DNA of 64,000 bases, taken from the NCBI GenBank assembly GCA_963693085.1, contig OY856412.1, positions 1,412,720,894 to 1,412,784,893 on the forward strand. The letters run 5' to 3'. A program made the position numbers and the translations under genes. The notes under the pieces were generated by a model. The model had not been told where the DNA came from. It worked only from the letters and a program-made list of their open reading frames with translations, and did no database searches. The stretch comes from Alisma plantago-aquatica (lineage: Eukaryota > Streptophyta > Magnoliopsida > Alismatales > Alismataceae). Below are positions 10,977-24,520 of this stretch, piece by piece; within the stretch, counting starts at the first letter, position 1; each line of letters opens with the position of its first letter.

Positions 10977-13275
10977 CTATCACACCTCATCACACTAAAC
11001 AAGATTACTCAAAACAAAAAACAAGATCAGCTACTAATTAATCACATTGACAAAAATGCGAAATAATTAAAACCAATTTCTACATCACAAAACAATTCAA
11101 AAAATTTATATACAAGTCCATATTTTCCATTCTCTTGTAGTGTAATAGGTAATTACATATGTGTCCCAATGGCCTCAACCATATCATGTATATAAAAGAT
11201 ATTTCACATGTACGTGCCATATTTTATGAACACTATCATACTTCCAAAATCTCGTGTCGATACAAATATATCATCTAGAAAGCACATTCCATACCCAGAC
11301 TTGAGACTACATGGACGACACAAGGAATCTACTACTAACATCTACAACTAACCAACTTTCTGAATCTATTGATCAACAGGCTAATCCTCTTCAAAACAAC
11401 ACCCTATACTTCATTGCCCATGATGACCTAAAAAGATTTGGTGACCCAGGGGTGAGACCCCATCCTAGCGAGAGATATAACTCTCTCCAACATATATTGA
11501 TTACAACAAATTATTAATAGTAAATAAACTGAATATACTATGTATTTAATGAGCATTTGAGTAGATTAAACTATTCTAGCATATTAAACAAAATAAGCAG
11601 ATAAGTTTAGTAGCAACAAGTATAATTACTTAGATTTCATAAGATTTCATCATCTAAGAATTGTGTAGTATAAAGACAAGGCAAGGGCCAATCAATGTAA
11701 ATGTATTTAACCCTAACAAATATACTAGAAGACTTGATTATATCTTTTATTATTCTCTGAGGAATTTGAGTCATACCAATCAAATCCAACTAATCACTAC
11801 TAAGTCAAATTCAATGCCATACTAGATCTATGGAAGAGTCGTACTCCATGATCTCACCAACAACTCCCGGTCAGTATGAGAGGCACCGCAGAGACATAAC
11901 AATCAACTTCCAACATAAACATATAGCCAAGATAAAAATAACTGCCAACAAGTCACACATGCTAGAGAAGAGGTCACACATGCCCGTTCTATAAGAGGCA
12001 TCTTATAGTTATACTACTGCCTTTCACATATATCAAGCATAACCAACGCATGACCAAAACCATCCTCCATTACCTGTGATTGTAGATACAAGGAGATATT
12101 CTCAACTTGCACCCCCACATATTCAAAAATATGCGCTCTGAGTTTCCCATAGGAATTTCTCATTTCACCATTCAACAATTTCTGATACTGGAATGGATCT
12201 ATTGCACAAGGAAACTACATGTTTAGGGTTTCACGTGATTATTTATTGCCAATATGGTGAATGGAGGCTTCATCATTCAAATGGACATACAAGCCCTAAT
12301 TCATTTCTAACAAGAATATATGCATTGCAACTTCAGAAGATGTAAAACATTTGAGGTATAAATCTTAATCACATTACCGTATGCTATCATTCGTTGCAAA
12401 TTAATGGACCACTCTTGTCATCATACCATTACAAGGCACCAATTTCTTATCACAAGTTTAAGGTTTCCAACACTTATTGGATCATGAAGAGGATTATACC
12501 TCCATTAGGGCTCAACCATGCCCAAAGGTCTTAAGGGCCATCATCTTAATCCCTGTAAGATCATCATTGCCTTTCAATGCCTTGGAACAAGACTCAATTA
12601 ATCACACATGTGAAAAATAAGATTAACATAGAAAAAACTATGATGTTCGACTATCATCATATTAAGGTTTCAACACAAGAAGAGAGTATTTTATTGTCAC
12701 ATTTAATCATTTAAGAAGGATGATTACAATCAATCATTATCACTTATTCACATTAGAGTTGGTGTAACATGCCATGTTTTGTTAGGGATACACATTCACT
12801 ATTTATGGTGATTTATCAAATATAATCATATGAGGGAAAAGGTAAGACTACAAATTAAGGAAATTAAAGCACCAGATTCTCATTATTGAACCAACATATT
12901 ATAGTAAAAGATTCCTTCTAATCCATTGGATGTTGAAGCACTAATCTCATTCATTGGATAGAGTTCATTATTCAAAATTGTCAATTGGAGTATAGGTTTA
13001 ACCCTTAAATCAATTGAACCAAGAAACCATTGGTTTAGGTCTTAATTGAAGAAATTCATGATACCTAGTTACACCATTGTGTGGTAACTTGAACCACCAT
13101 TAGTTTTGACACATTATGTGACCATCAACTGATGGGGTATATACTACCATCATTGAACGCCATCAGATGTTGAACTAAAACTTGTTGTTGGTTTATGCCA
13201 TCTTTAGGGCACTAAACCATTGATTGTTGAGCTTATAAAAGAGTATAAAACTAAACTAGTGTGTGACCAACAATT
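10977..13275 (-). repeat. Partial gypsy LTR, minus strand
   Basis: This AT-rich non-coding DNA lies right of the PBS, where a minus-strand element should carry its 5' LTR. The stretch CCTAAAAA...GTGAG...GAGAGATATAACTCT at 11405-11500 matches the same stretch in the giant solo LTR at 39630-39700. This shows a related LTR family. No second boundary is visible, because copia copy 2 entered at 13276; sequence after 22400 may be its continuation. No gene is seen in these 2.3 kb. Confidence 0.55.
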
Positions 13276-15517
13276 TTTTGGGTTTTAGGGGAATCAGAGA
13301 AGGCAGCAGAAACAAAAATTTTCCTCCTCACACCCAGAACAAGGAAACGCGTCAACGTCTATACAATAGGAAAGGATGGTTTGTGGAATCATACCTTGTC
13401 CCGAGGCTTGCTCGGAGACAATACCTCACGACTTGCGCAGTCTTCACCTCCGGTCTTGGACAGTGTCTGTGCAGCTACTGGTCGCACCAGGACTGACGAC
13501 TCCTGGTCTCACTAGGACTGTCAGAATTGATAGTTGTCCTCCAAGCGGCAGAAATCTCTCGCCTCTGACGTAGTCCACACGGACCACCTGGAACTCCAAT
13601 CTCCTTGTCCCACAAGGAATTGGAAGGAGTTGCACCCTCCTGTCAGTGTACTATTCACTGACACACTCTCCTGCCACCAATCGCTTTCTATAGTTGGCTT
13701 TCCCTTGATGTGCCTCCCTTATCGGGTAGCACTTTCTCAGGCTCTCTCGGTTACCAAAACCAGAGAGAACGACAACTTTACAGAGCAACTGGTTGCACTG
13801 AGTTGTTGTCTGAGAAGCCCCCAACACCCCTATATATAGGAGCGTCATGGGACAGGGTTCTCTATCCCAGGCAATGCGGGACTAAAGCAGGAGTAGTAGG
13901 GTACACGATTTTCCACAAAAAACAACCAACTGCACAACCTGAACTGATCGTTTCATTCTGAAACGGTCGGTTGGGGACCTGAGCCGATCGGTTGATACCT
14001 CAACTGATCGGTTGGGACCCATGAAATGGTCGGTTCACTTCTAAACCGGTCGGTTCGTGGTCCTGGTCAGTTCCCGATTGACTTTCCATCTTTTGTTTCT
14101 AATTGGTATCAAATACCAATCCTTGTTCCAATCAAATTGGGCAAGTGAAACGCAAGGAAAATTACTCACCAATCCTACTTTCCCAACTTGCCCGGTTGCA
14201 CCAGTTGAACCGATCATTTCAACACTTGAAGCAATCGTTTCACCCTGCACATGAGCCGATCGACTCACCATCTGAGTCGATCGGTTCACCAAGCTCAGTC
14301 GATCTGTTCATCACATGATTCGATCGGTTGGGAGTGGAGATTGTGTAGAATCAGTCAATTGTAGTTTCAATCAATCCAATACTCCAATCAATGTGTCCAA
14401 CACCTTGAACATTATGACATGAGATATCAATTAATTGAGTGTTTAATTGAACTACTAAACTCCTTTAGTAATCAATCTAAACATTGTTTGTGGACAAAAC
14501 TCCTTTTCCAAGTTAAATCCTATGTGTGTGACCCTGTAGGTCCATTTCACGTTGGTAGTGAAAGTCCATAACACTTATGACTTCACAAGCAAATAGCGGT
14601 GCCTAGTCACACATCAGTGCTACCCAAGTGAAATAGAAAGTTGGAGAACAACTTTCAATCCTACAAACCGTGAATGGTGTTATAGTGAATGTATAATTCC
14701 TTTGTCACTGATATCCCAAATGAACTCGAGGCATGGAACAGTCATCCTGTCAACGTTCATTCACTTTCTTGATCTCAGAGTAGATTGGAAGAGATATGTA
14801 TGACATCAATATCACATACTGATTCACACATGCGTGCACGCCTTTCTCAATCCTACTCATCAAGTGGCCATGGATATCAAACTCCCTCAGGAGGGACAAA
14901 TCCCATATCTATCAGTCACCCCTCAAAAGCCCCATGTGTCAAAGCCACCCAATCATCACCTTTATAACAACCCATGTTTCAGGATTGCGTTTGATGATGT
15001 CAAAGTGTGCCCAACGACATGTGTTGAGTGCAGTTATTTCAGGTCAAAGAATCACACTCACCACCATCACTGTGAGTACTGACTGTGACTACCATGTCAT
15101 GGTTCCATGTGTCGAACTCACGGTGGGTCTGTCCGGTACACTTGTTCTCTAACAAGTACCTATGTGTTTGGTTTGATATTTCTATATCATGACTAATGAG
15201 ATTTTGTCTTCAACCAACACCACAATCTAGTCTTGTGTGTCATTGCTGTTTATCTACCTTCCACAATGGCATCCGACTAGGGACATAACAAGAATGTACA
15301 AACTCTTAGCATCCATATGATCTCATCGTTCAGGTCCTGAACCTGAAGGCATACGTCATTGAGTACTATCATTCTCTAAACATTCAATCTGTTCTATCAC
15401 TATCTCATATGACTGAATCATAAAGAATTGGAAGCTTGCCTTTGATGTTTATCAAATCAATCTTAATGTATCCCACCAATCATCCCATGATTGGCTCTCA
15501 GGGCATACATACAAACA
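13276..15517 (-). repeat. 3' LTR of copia copy 2
   Basis: The outer terminus is mutated (TTTTGGGTTTTAGG in place of TGTTGGG) and the inner one reads CAAACA in place of CCAACA. The TATA box is at 13831-13838 on the minus strand. The palindrome cluster is at about 13940-14340. Confidence 0.88.
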
Positions 15518-15530
15518 GACTTCCACTTGC
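15518..15530 (-). other. Polypurine tract, copia copy 2
   Basis: On the minus strand it reads GCAAGTGGAAGTC; one G of the tract has become A compared with copies 1 and 3. Confidence 0.65.
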
Positions 15531-17876
15531 ACTGCGAGCCAATCACCCTTGAATCATATTCATAGTGATCTTCAAACATGTCCCACATGTTACTGTGCTC
15601 TAGTGCGATCATAGTGAGTAATGACAACACCTTGCCAAAGTCAGTATAAATTGCATGTCTCTCATCTCTTCGCTGTACGTCATACGTATGAGATGGAGTT
15701 GCCATAATATGCGATCTAGTATTCCTTTGCTAACCTTTAGCCACATTGCATGATCAAGGATTCCATACTTGTCATCAATGTGCGGAATATCTATAAGTTC
15801 AGATCATGAACTTCCAGATCCATATAGTATCCATTGTTGTTCTCTAACATATAGATACTCGGCATTTCCTTTTAAATGGTTTTATTGGAACACTTCCAAT
15901 TATCAAACTTTCACTTATATATATATATATATTGTGATTAATTTTCTGTCCTTTCGGAAGATCGCATCAATGTAACTCTTTACATTAAACTCTTCCTTAT
16001 CTCCATAGAACTAGTACTTCTCAAGTACTTATCAAGTTCTCATGGTATTCCAGTAACCCTTACTGGAAGTAGACATACATCCACTCGTCATGTATCACAT
16101 ACGAGTTATCAGGATGAGCACATCATATTGTCATGTCCTACATACACGATGATGAATGCATTTTGTTCTTGCCATGCAAGATAATGGGATGATTACATAC
16201 ATGATAGATCCTCATCTATTCTTAGTGTTCCCATTCTTCATAAGAATTGGACACTTGGCCTTGGGAAACTAACTCCATGTAACATGGACAAGTTTTCTCC
16301 CATTAAATCTGTGCATATTGAACCCTTCAGTACAGATTGCCAATGTATGCTTTCTCTTTTCAGGTCAAGAGGTTTTTGAGAACTATCTCTATAGATCTCT
16401 ATTCCTATCACATAGGAAACATCTCTATCTTCCTTAAAGATAATTTCCACTTTTGGATTTCCATTCTAGAACATTTCCATTTCACATCAACATGTGGAAT
16501 GTGAACATGCTCCCACTAAATCACAGATCCCTTCTTTATCTTTGACATATCAGTCAAACCCTTTGACTATATCATCAAAGTAAAGATCCAATTCTGAGTT
16601 TCTTGTACTCAATCAATCACATTGATTAGTCCATTGTAACTTATAGACTTCATTTGCATTAGTGGATTCATAAACCTTATAGGTTGTGTCACGTATACAT
16701 CCTTGTTTTATTCCTCATAGGAATGTGGTTTTAGTATCCATATGCCAAATGTCTTAGTCATTAAGTTGCAATCAACAAGCATCATCCTTCTCAAAATGTC
16801 ATCCATGTGTCTTAACACTTAAGACTCATTTGCACTTATGGATTTCATCCAATGAGTGCTACCATCAAGGTCATACCTTATGGTTCACATGGATGCCATT
16901 TAGGATGTAATGGTCATAAACCATAACTCAAAATTCGGTTCCTCATATTCATCTAGATAGTTGACTCATCACATGAACAACTCATCACATAGATAATTGA
17001 GGTGTAAGGATATAAGAATTCATAACCCTTGTGATTCTTAATTTCTTTTATTAGTGAGGGGTATTCTTTTATTAAGAAGAATTTAGTTATTTGATAATCA
17101 TTCTCTAACTCCTTATAGTATGATTCCTTCTTGATTTAGACATCACCATGCCTTAATCATGAGTTCACTATGATACACTATCATAATCACTCATAAGGAT
17201 CTCAAACATTTGGTCCAAGTATTTCATTCATTGATCTCATCAAGAATTAACACTTTACCAAATTTGCACTTCATCTATGATAATCTTGAACACTTCAAGA
17301 TATTCATATTGGTATTTCTCTAAACACCATTTGAAGTATTAGCATTTGTTCTATGTAAATACATCACATGTATCATCCCTAATAGGATAATCATTCTCCC
17401 ACTACCATTAGTGAAGATTGATTAAACATGTCCAAGATATTCATGTCTCCTATTGGTTCTCTAACCAAAAGAGTCTAGATTTATCCATCACATGGACACT
17501 AGAAATGAATTTCTCATGATTGATGCTAATTTGATTGTTTGAGTTATCTATAACTTTTAGGTATCATTTTATCTTATGCATATCAAATACCACAAGATAA
17601 AGAAGGCATTACCACAAAGATCATATCTTTATAAATTGAAACATCTCTTTATTAATTTCCATTATTGTCATACAATATGCAAAAATAAAGTGTTTCTATC
17701 TATTGGCAAATATGAAATAGCAGTTCATAACTGTATTACATGCCTTTTAGGCTGAAAATAAACTAAAGTACTCCTATCTATGGCGGCAACACTTGCCCCA
17801 TTTATTGAGTGCTTTACACTTTACATCTTGGTATCATATACCTCAAAAGTTTTATAAGTTTACTTTCATGACACCT
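15531..17876 (-). pseudogene. pol: Decayed copia pol, copy 2
   Basis: This is the same collapsed pol as in copy 1, read on the minus strand. The RT C-terminal piece (SYVIGIEIYRDSS) is at 16238-16450. The TAA after the EE codons, shared with copies 1 and 3, is at 16708-16710. Colinearity with copy 1 runs through the whole stretch. A short TA microsatellite at about 15918-15935 is a local addition. Confidence 0.8.
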
Positions 17877-18707
17877 TTAAGTAGAGACGTTTGTCGCCTC
17901 CTTCTTTTGTTCTTCCAGATAGAGAGGACAATTCCTTTTCCAATGTCCTGGCTTTTGACTATGGTGGCAATTGCCTTTCTTGGTCACGCCTCCCTTGGCC
18001 TTGAGAGTTGAAGACGACTTGGGCTCCTGGATAGCATCAGAACCTTTCTTAGCTTTGCCCTTGCCCTTGCGCTTGGACTTGCATTTCTTTCTCATGATCA
18101 CCATCACAGACTTAGGCTTGTCCTTCTTCATCTGTGTCTCGGTTGTCCTCAACATGCCCAACAACTCTGACAGTGGCCTATCAAAGTTGTTCATGTTGTA
18201 GTTCATCACAAACTGACTGTAGGATTCTGGCAACGATTGCAGTATCAGGTCAGTAGCCAACTCTTGGCTCAGTGGAAATCCCAGTCTTGTCAGGTTCTCC
18301 ACATACCCAATCATCTTGAGTGTGTGAGGACCAACTGGATCTCCTTGTGTCATGACATACTTGAACAGTGCCCTTGAGACATCATATCTCTCTTGTCGTG
18401 CTTGATCTTCATACAAGTTCCTGAGATGCTGAACCATCTCAATGACACCCATATTCTCATGTTGTCTCTACAACTCATGGTTCATGGAGAACAACATCAA
18501 GCACTTTGCATCAATGGCATCATCAAAATGCTTCTTGTAAGCATCCCTTTCAGGTTCCTCTAGAATTGGAGTATCCAGGACATAGGGCTTTCGCTCTTGA
18601 GTGAGAACAATTCTCAATGTCCTATACCAGTCGTGGAAGTTTGTCCCATTTAGCCTGTCCCTTTCAAGGACCGATCACAAAGAAAAGTGATTGTTGTTTG
18701 TTGTCAT
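17877..18707 (-). pseudogene. gag: Copia gag, copy 2 (two stops)
   Basis: The frame starts at the ATG at 18707 (MTTNNN) and ends at 17877. It has the same order as copy 1: N-terminal NGTNFHDWYRTLRIVLTQE, UBN2-type capsid region, Lys-rich linker, CCHC knuckle. Two stops are seen, one early (CGA to TGA, near 18675) and one in HEL-stop-RQ (CAG to TAG, about 18470); both are C-to-T type. The last 191 codons are open. The second knuckle Cys is replaced by Ser (CHHSQKPGHWKRNC), so RNA binding would be impaired. A short deletion removes residues after LEEPE. Confidence 0.87.
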
Positions 18708-20137
18708 TTGTACTACAAAAAGGAAAATATGCAATTTTAGTCCAAAAACTCATTTTTGACTTATTTGATTGATTTGAAAAGTTGACGATATAATTAGGCC
18801 TTTAATTAATTATCACTCCCACTATTTTAGTTCAAATTGATAGCCCTCACCATCATTTCAGAAGATTGCAGCGTAAAACCTTCTAGTGGGCTAGATCCTG
18901 AAATCCTCTAAGTCATGGACCAGCTAGGGCTGTCACCCACAACTTAGATCTCTCAGGTAGGCAACTCTTGCCAATTGCATCATATGCAACTCTTGATAAG
19001 ATGTCATATGCAACTCCTTGCCATGATCATCTCCATGCCTCAAGGTACTAGATCCCATCTAGATCACCTTGCTAAGTCCGACCCAAAGCAAACAAGATGA
19101 ATATGCACCCTGCTAGGGCAGACCCACACATTCATCCTTCACGCTTCCACGAGATAGACGGTGCACCACGCTAGGGCGTGCCCACACTTGGCCGATCAAG
19201 CTTTTCACGTGTGTCGCATTTGGAAGGCATCTAAAACTTAATATTTAATGAGGGATTTGGTTTTTATATACATATACATATCCAATCACCACAATACATA
19301 GTACATATCATATACATGCTATATCCCACATAAAACATGTGAAACGATAAAAGTGATGATTATGGCCATCCTAATGTGATTCCTCGAGCCAAGAGGAATC
19401 ATGGTCATCTAGGTCTACATCACATGCAACCTGTACAAGATGAACTCTGTGCTTTTCCTTTCTGGGTTTGATCAACTCATCACATGACTGATCGACTCGC
19501 CATCAGGCCGGTCAGCTGGGTGCCACCAGCCGATCGGTTGGCTCCTCCAACCGATCAGTTCGCCTAGTCGTTGTGCATCTCTTCATGTCCACCACCCGCT
19601 CGTCTCGCTCCTCAAACTAGTCATCAACTGATCGCCTCACTCCTTGAACCGACCGTCTGGAATGTCAACTGATCGGTTCATGCCTTGAACCGATCGTCTC
19701 AGCTGTCGTCAGGATCTCCTGCGTTGTTTGACATAACAGGAAATAAAATTCTATCCTATTTTACATTGTAAAAAGAGAAACCTTGAGTTACATTTGAGGG
19801 GAGAAAAGGTAGGAAAGAAATCTCAAATTATTTCGAGTTACATCAGGAATAGGAGAAGGAAGATCGGTGCGCAGACCGAGATGCAAGCAACCACATACAA
19901 CCATACACAGATAGGGTTTATTGGCCATAACCACGCTATACATCCACCACAAAACTCGTTTAAGGGTGACGCATATCGAGTGCATTAATATTACATATCA
20001 TATATGTATATTGGGATTTGTGGATTTAGGATTGGACATGCATAAAGCCAATTTTATTCACATCGTATGCAATAAATAAAGGCGACAAACCAAAATCGAT
20101 CACATCGATAATCCCTAAAGTATAGAGCAGTTGACGT
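18708..20137 (-). other. Leader of copia copy 2
   Basis: This non-coding leader between gag and PBS is homologous to 3912-5299. The CCGATCGG-type palindromes cluster at 19480-19710. No credible coding frame is present. Confidence 0.6.
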
Positions 20138-20150
20138 GGCTCTGATACCA
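20138..20150 (-). other. Primer binding site, copia copy 2
   Basis: GGCTCTGATACCA on the plus strand is the reverse complement of the tRNA-Met PBS and directly abuts the 5' LTR at 20152. Confidence 0.9.
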
Positions 20151-20151
20151 C

Positions 20152-22395
20152 TGTTGGGTTTTAGGGGAATTAGAGAAGGCAGTGGAAACAAAAAATTTCC
20201 TCCCCAAACCCAAAACAAGGAAATGCGTCAACGTCTATACAATAGGAAAGGATGGTTTGTGGAATCATACCTTGTCCCGAGGCTTGCTTGGGGACAATAC
20301 CTAGAGGCTTGAATGGTCTTCACCTCCGGTCTTGGACGGTGTCTGTGCAGCTCCTGGTCGCACCGGGACTGACGACTCCTGGTCTCACCGGGACTGTCGG
20401 GATTGACAGTTGTCCTCCAAGTGGCAAAAATCTCTCGCCTCTAAAGTAGTCCACACGGACCACCGGGAACTCCAATCTCCTTGTCCCATAAGGAATTGGA
20501 AGGAGTCGCACCCTCCTGTCAGCGTACTAGTCATTGACACACTCTCCTTCCACCAATCACTTTCTGCAGTTGTCTTTCCCTTGTTGTGCTTCCCTTATCG
20601 GGTAGCACTTGCTCGGGCTCTCTCAGTTACCAAAACCAGAGAGAACGACAACTTTACAGAGCAACTGGTTGCACTGAGTTGTTATCTGAGAAGCCCCCAA
20701 TACCCCTATATATATAGGAAGGTCATGGGATAGGGTTCTATATCCCGGGCAATGTGGGACTAAAGCAGGAGTAGAAGGGTTCGAGATTTTCCACAAAAAA
20801 CAACCAACTGCGCAACTTGAACCGATTGTTTCATTCTGAAATGGTCGGTTGGGGACCTGAGCCGATTAGTTGACACCTCAACCGATCGGTTGGGACCCAT
20901 GAAACAGTCGGTTCACTTCTGAACCGGTCGGTTCGTGGTCCTGGTCAGTTCCCAATTGACTTTCCATCTTTTGTTTCCAATTGGTATCAAATACCAATCC
21001 TTGTTCCAATCAAATTGGGCAAGTGAAACGCAAGGAAAATTTCTCACCAATCCTACTTTCCCAACTTGCTCGGTTGCACCAGTTGAACCGATCGTATCAA
21101 CACTTGAAGAAATCATTTCACCCTGTGCATGAGCCGATCGACTCACCATTTGAGCTGATCAGTTAACCAAGCTCAGCCGATCGGTTCATCACATGAGCCG
21201 ATCGGTTGGGAGTGCAGATTGTGTAGAATCAGTCAATTGCAGTTTCAATCAATCTGATACTCCAATCAATGTGTCCAACACCTTGAACATTATGACATGA
21301 GCTATGAATTAATTGAGTGTTTAATTGAACTGCTAAACTCATTTAGTAATCAATCTAAACATTGTTTGTGGACAAAACTCCTTTTCCAGGTTAAATCCTA
21401 TGTGTGTGACCATGCAGGTCCATTTCACGTTGGCAGTGAAAGTCCATAACACTTATGACTTCACAAGCAAAGAGCGGTGCCTAGTCACACATCAGTGCTA
21501 CCCAAGTGAAATAGAAAGTTGGAGAACAACTTTCAATCCTACAATCCGTGAATGGTGTTACAGTGAATGTATAATTCCTTTGTCACTGATATCCCGAATG
21601 AACTCGAGGCATGGAACAGTCATCCTGTCAACGTTCATTCACTTTCTTGATCTCGGAGTAGATTGGAAGAGATATGTATGACATTAATATCACATACTGA
21701 TTCACACATGCGTGCACGCCTTTCTCAATCCTACTCATCAAGTGGCCATGGATATCAAACTCCCTCAGGCGGGACAAATCCCATATCTATCACTCACCCC
21801 TCAAAAGCCCCATGTGTCAAAGACACCCAATAATCACCTTTATAACAACCCATTTTTCAGGACTGCGTTTGATGATGTCAAAGTGTGCCCAACGACATGT
21901 GTTGAGTGCAGTGATTTCAGGTCAAAGAATCACACTCACCACCATCACTATGAGTACTGACTGTGACTACCATGTCATGGTTCCATGTGTCAAACTCACG
22001 GTGGGTCTGTCCGGTACACTTGTTCTCTAACAAGTACCTATGTGTTTGGTTTGATATCTCTATATCATGACTAATGAGATTTTGTCATCAACCAACACCA
22101 CAATCTAGTCTTGTGTGTCATTGTTGTTTATCTACCTTCCACAATGACATCTGACTAGGGGCATAACAAGAATGTACAAACTCTTAGCATCCGTATGATC
22201 CCATCGTTCAGGTCCTGAACCTGAAGGCATACGTCATTGAGTATTGTCATTCTCTAGACATTCAATGTGTTCTATCACTATCTCATATGACTGAACCAGA
22301 AAGAATTGGAAGCTTGCCTTTGATGTTTATCAAATCAATCTTAATGTATTCCACCAATCATCCCATGATTGGCTCTCAGGGAATACATACCAACA
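20152..22395 (-). repeat. 5' LTR of copia copy 2
   Basis: This 2,244-bp LTR has intact TGTTGG...CCAACA termini. The TATA box is at 20707-20716 (minus strand) and would drive the copy 2 transcript. The palindrome cluster is at 20815-21215. The antisense 70-codon frame is at 21748-21960. Confidence 0.92.
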
Positions 22396-23182
22396 CAGTT
22401 AACACTATTAGATGTCACCATGGGTTGTCACCATCAATTTCCATAAAGGCATCTCCATTACTTTTAATATAAGGTCATGCATCAGTTCATGTATAAAATT
22501 TAAAATCAGCATAAAACACTAAGTATATGCCATTGTTTGATAGGAACTTAACACCACTGGTTGGCATGTGAGAAAGGACCAAGTCTTCATCTACCTCAAG
22601 AAGGTCGTGTACATGATTATAGGATCATATAGAATTGGAAACTAATCAAGGAGCACCATAAAATTCGAGATCTTGAGTAAGAAATGTTTTTATATGCATA
22701 GATATTCATTTTAGAGCAAGAATGTGAGTAATAAAGCTTGTAATAAGAAATAAAAATGAAGAGGGTTATAAAACTTGCCTCTAGGAAGAAGATCAGAGTC
22801 CAAGAAGCATGAAACATTGAGAAAAGAAGGTGAATAACACTAGCTTTAGGTCTGAATTCATCCAAGTAAGCTTATGTTTCAAGAAAGTGAGAAATGAAGG
22901 GAGAAAGAAAGATAAGTTCCTTGAAATTCAGAGAAAACTTTACAATGGAACAGCAAGTCTCCATCCAAGAAGAAGGTAGGAGGAAGAGAAAAAGCAAAAA
23001 AAATGAAGGAGAGAAGGAGATACTTACTAGATTAGGTCAAGATCACCAAAAGGAAGCATTGCAAACCCTAGAAAGGGTAGATTTGAATCATTGATGCTCC
23101 AACAAGAAGGTCAACTATATTCATCCACTTTGGGCATTCTATTCACCCCCAAGCCAGTGAAAGATGAAGTTATTGAGAGCAC
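22396..23182. repeat. Diverged gypsy LTR-like stretch
   Basis: There is no gene in this interval. From about 22617 to 23180 it is a diverged relative of the gypsy LTR next to it. The 'tacttactagattaggtcaagatc' region resembles 38450-38500, and 22735-22800 resembles 23790-23850. It may be an internal duplication of that LTR or an older copy. The first 200 bases after copia copy 2 match nothing else I could place. Confidence 0.4.
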
Positions 23183-23935
23183 ACCACTCTAATTGAGTCC
23201 AAGTTCCACTTTTCCTATTTTCAATTATTAACATGTATAAGAGTACATAGTGCACATTGATGTATAGAAAACCTAATTTTAGATATTTTTATACAAACTC
23301 AATTTTAGACTCTTAAAACATCACCAATAAACTTATTAAGTTCTCCTAATCAAGGAAACATGTTTTTATATTAATTTTGGAGTTATGATGATTCAGATGT
23401 ACTTTTTATGAATTTTATGCATTAAATTAATTTTACAAAAATTACCCTTCATCAAACCATGAAATCATACCTTGAAAATATTTTTATTATATAGACATTA
23501 ATTTTCCAATTCCAAGACATATTTAATAGTCAAATTTGGATAAGAGGATTAGAAGATATAAAATTTTCAATATTGACCAATAGGAAATTGCCACATCATC
23601 AAATTGATCGAGATAATTGAAGACAAAGGGAGAGGGATAAAATACCATTTGACCCAATATCAGGTTTGAAGTTGCATAGGTAACCAAACTAGAGCTTCTA
23701 GAGAAGGTAAAATAGCAGGAAACCAAAACCCTAGAAGAACATGGTAAATAGAGATGGAAATCATTGATTTTAAACATAGAAGCACGAGTTTTAAGCATGT
23801 AGTAAGAAATATATGAGAAGGGGGTTAACAAAACTCACCACTTGGAAGGTAAGAAGGTCCAAACAGCAAGGATCCTGAGATTAGAAGGTTTGGCTACTCC
23901 AAGCCAAGATCCTTTCTTGTACAAAGATCACCTTC
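23183..23935 (-). repeat. Gypsy LTR (left copy), part 1 of 3
   Basis: From the shared 'aattgagtccaagttcca' onward this aligns base for base with the right LTR at 49042-49795. The LTR is interrupted here by the CACTA element; parts 2 and 3 are at 38300-39186 and 45589-45880. Together the three parts (about 1.94 kb) equal the matching 1.93 kb of the right LTR. The left end of this copy is not colinear with 47990-49041. Confidence 0.8.
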
Positions 23936-24520
23936 CACTACTACAGAAATGACTTATAACGTCACTTTTAAAGGCGTCAGTTGTATAAACACACTGACGC
24001 CTACAACATAAAGTGTCGGTTAAAAAAAATGACATCTATCTGTGAAGGATGACCAGACACGGGTATCACTTTTATTCAGTGTCGGTTCCTTAATAAGAAA
24101 CCAACGCCTAAAATTAACCGTCAAATCCAAAATTTCCAGTGAAAAAAATTACCTCCAAAATTTAACATACAACGTTGGTTGTTAAAAAAGAAATTGATGA
24201 CTAAAGGTTTTCCGTGAGATAGAAATTTTCCCAATTTTTATTGTCGGTTGTCTTATAGTAACCAACGTCGTTGTGTTTTTGCATTCTTAACCGCAAAAAT
24301 TTTCACATCCCTTTAGCGTCGGTGTTTATACGGAAATCAACGACTATGGTCTTAATTCAAGAACATTTATTTTTGTCAGCATATAAAGATAGACGTCGGT
24401 TTTTCTAATTGGAACCGACGACTATAAATGAACAATAGTGTTGGTTTTTTGTTTGTAACCGACACCTATAGTTTTTAGGGTCAGTTGGTTTTATTAACCG
24501 ACGCCTATTGTTAACTTAAC
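23936..24520 (+). repeat. CACTA 5' terminal and subterminal repeats
   Basis: After the terminal inverted repeat, units such as GTCGGTTTTTCTAATTGG followed by AACCGACG recur in both orientations every 60-100 bases. In En/Spm elements subterminal repeats of this kind bind TnpA. The 3' counterpart lies at 33190-33470 and 38171-38296. Confidence 0.75.

Larger units (their letters stand above)
13276..22395 (-). mobile_element. Copia-type LTR retrotransposon, copy 2
   Basis: This full-length 9.12-kb element lies on the minus strand. It has a 5' LTR at 20152-22395, PBS at 20138-20150, gag at 17877-18707, decayed pol, polypurine tract and a 3' LTR at 13276-15517. The flanking pentamers CAATT (13271-13275) and CAGTT (22396-22400) form a target-site duplication with one mismatch. 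About 9 differences in the first 134 aligned LTR bases suggest an insertion at least as old as copy 1. Confidence 0.9.

Noticed and set aside
23523..23831. 102-codon minus-strand frame, repeated at 49437-49691
   Set aside because: It lies inside a gypsy LTR, is hydrophobic and low in complexity, differs in length between the two LTR copies and has no domain.
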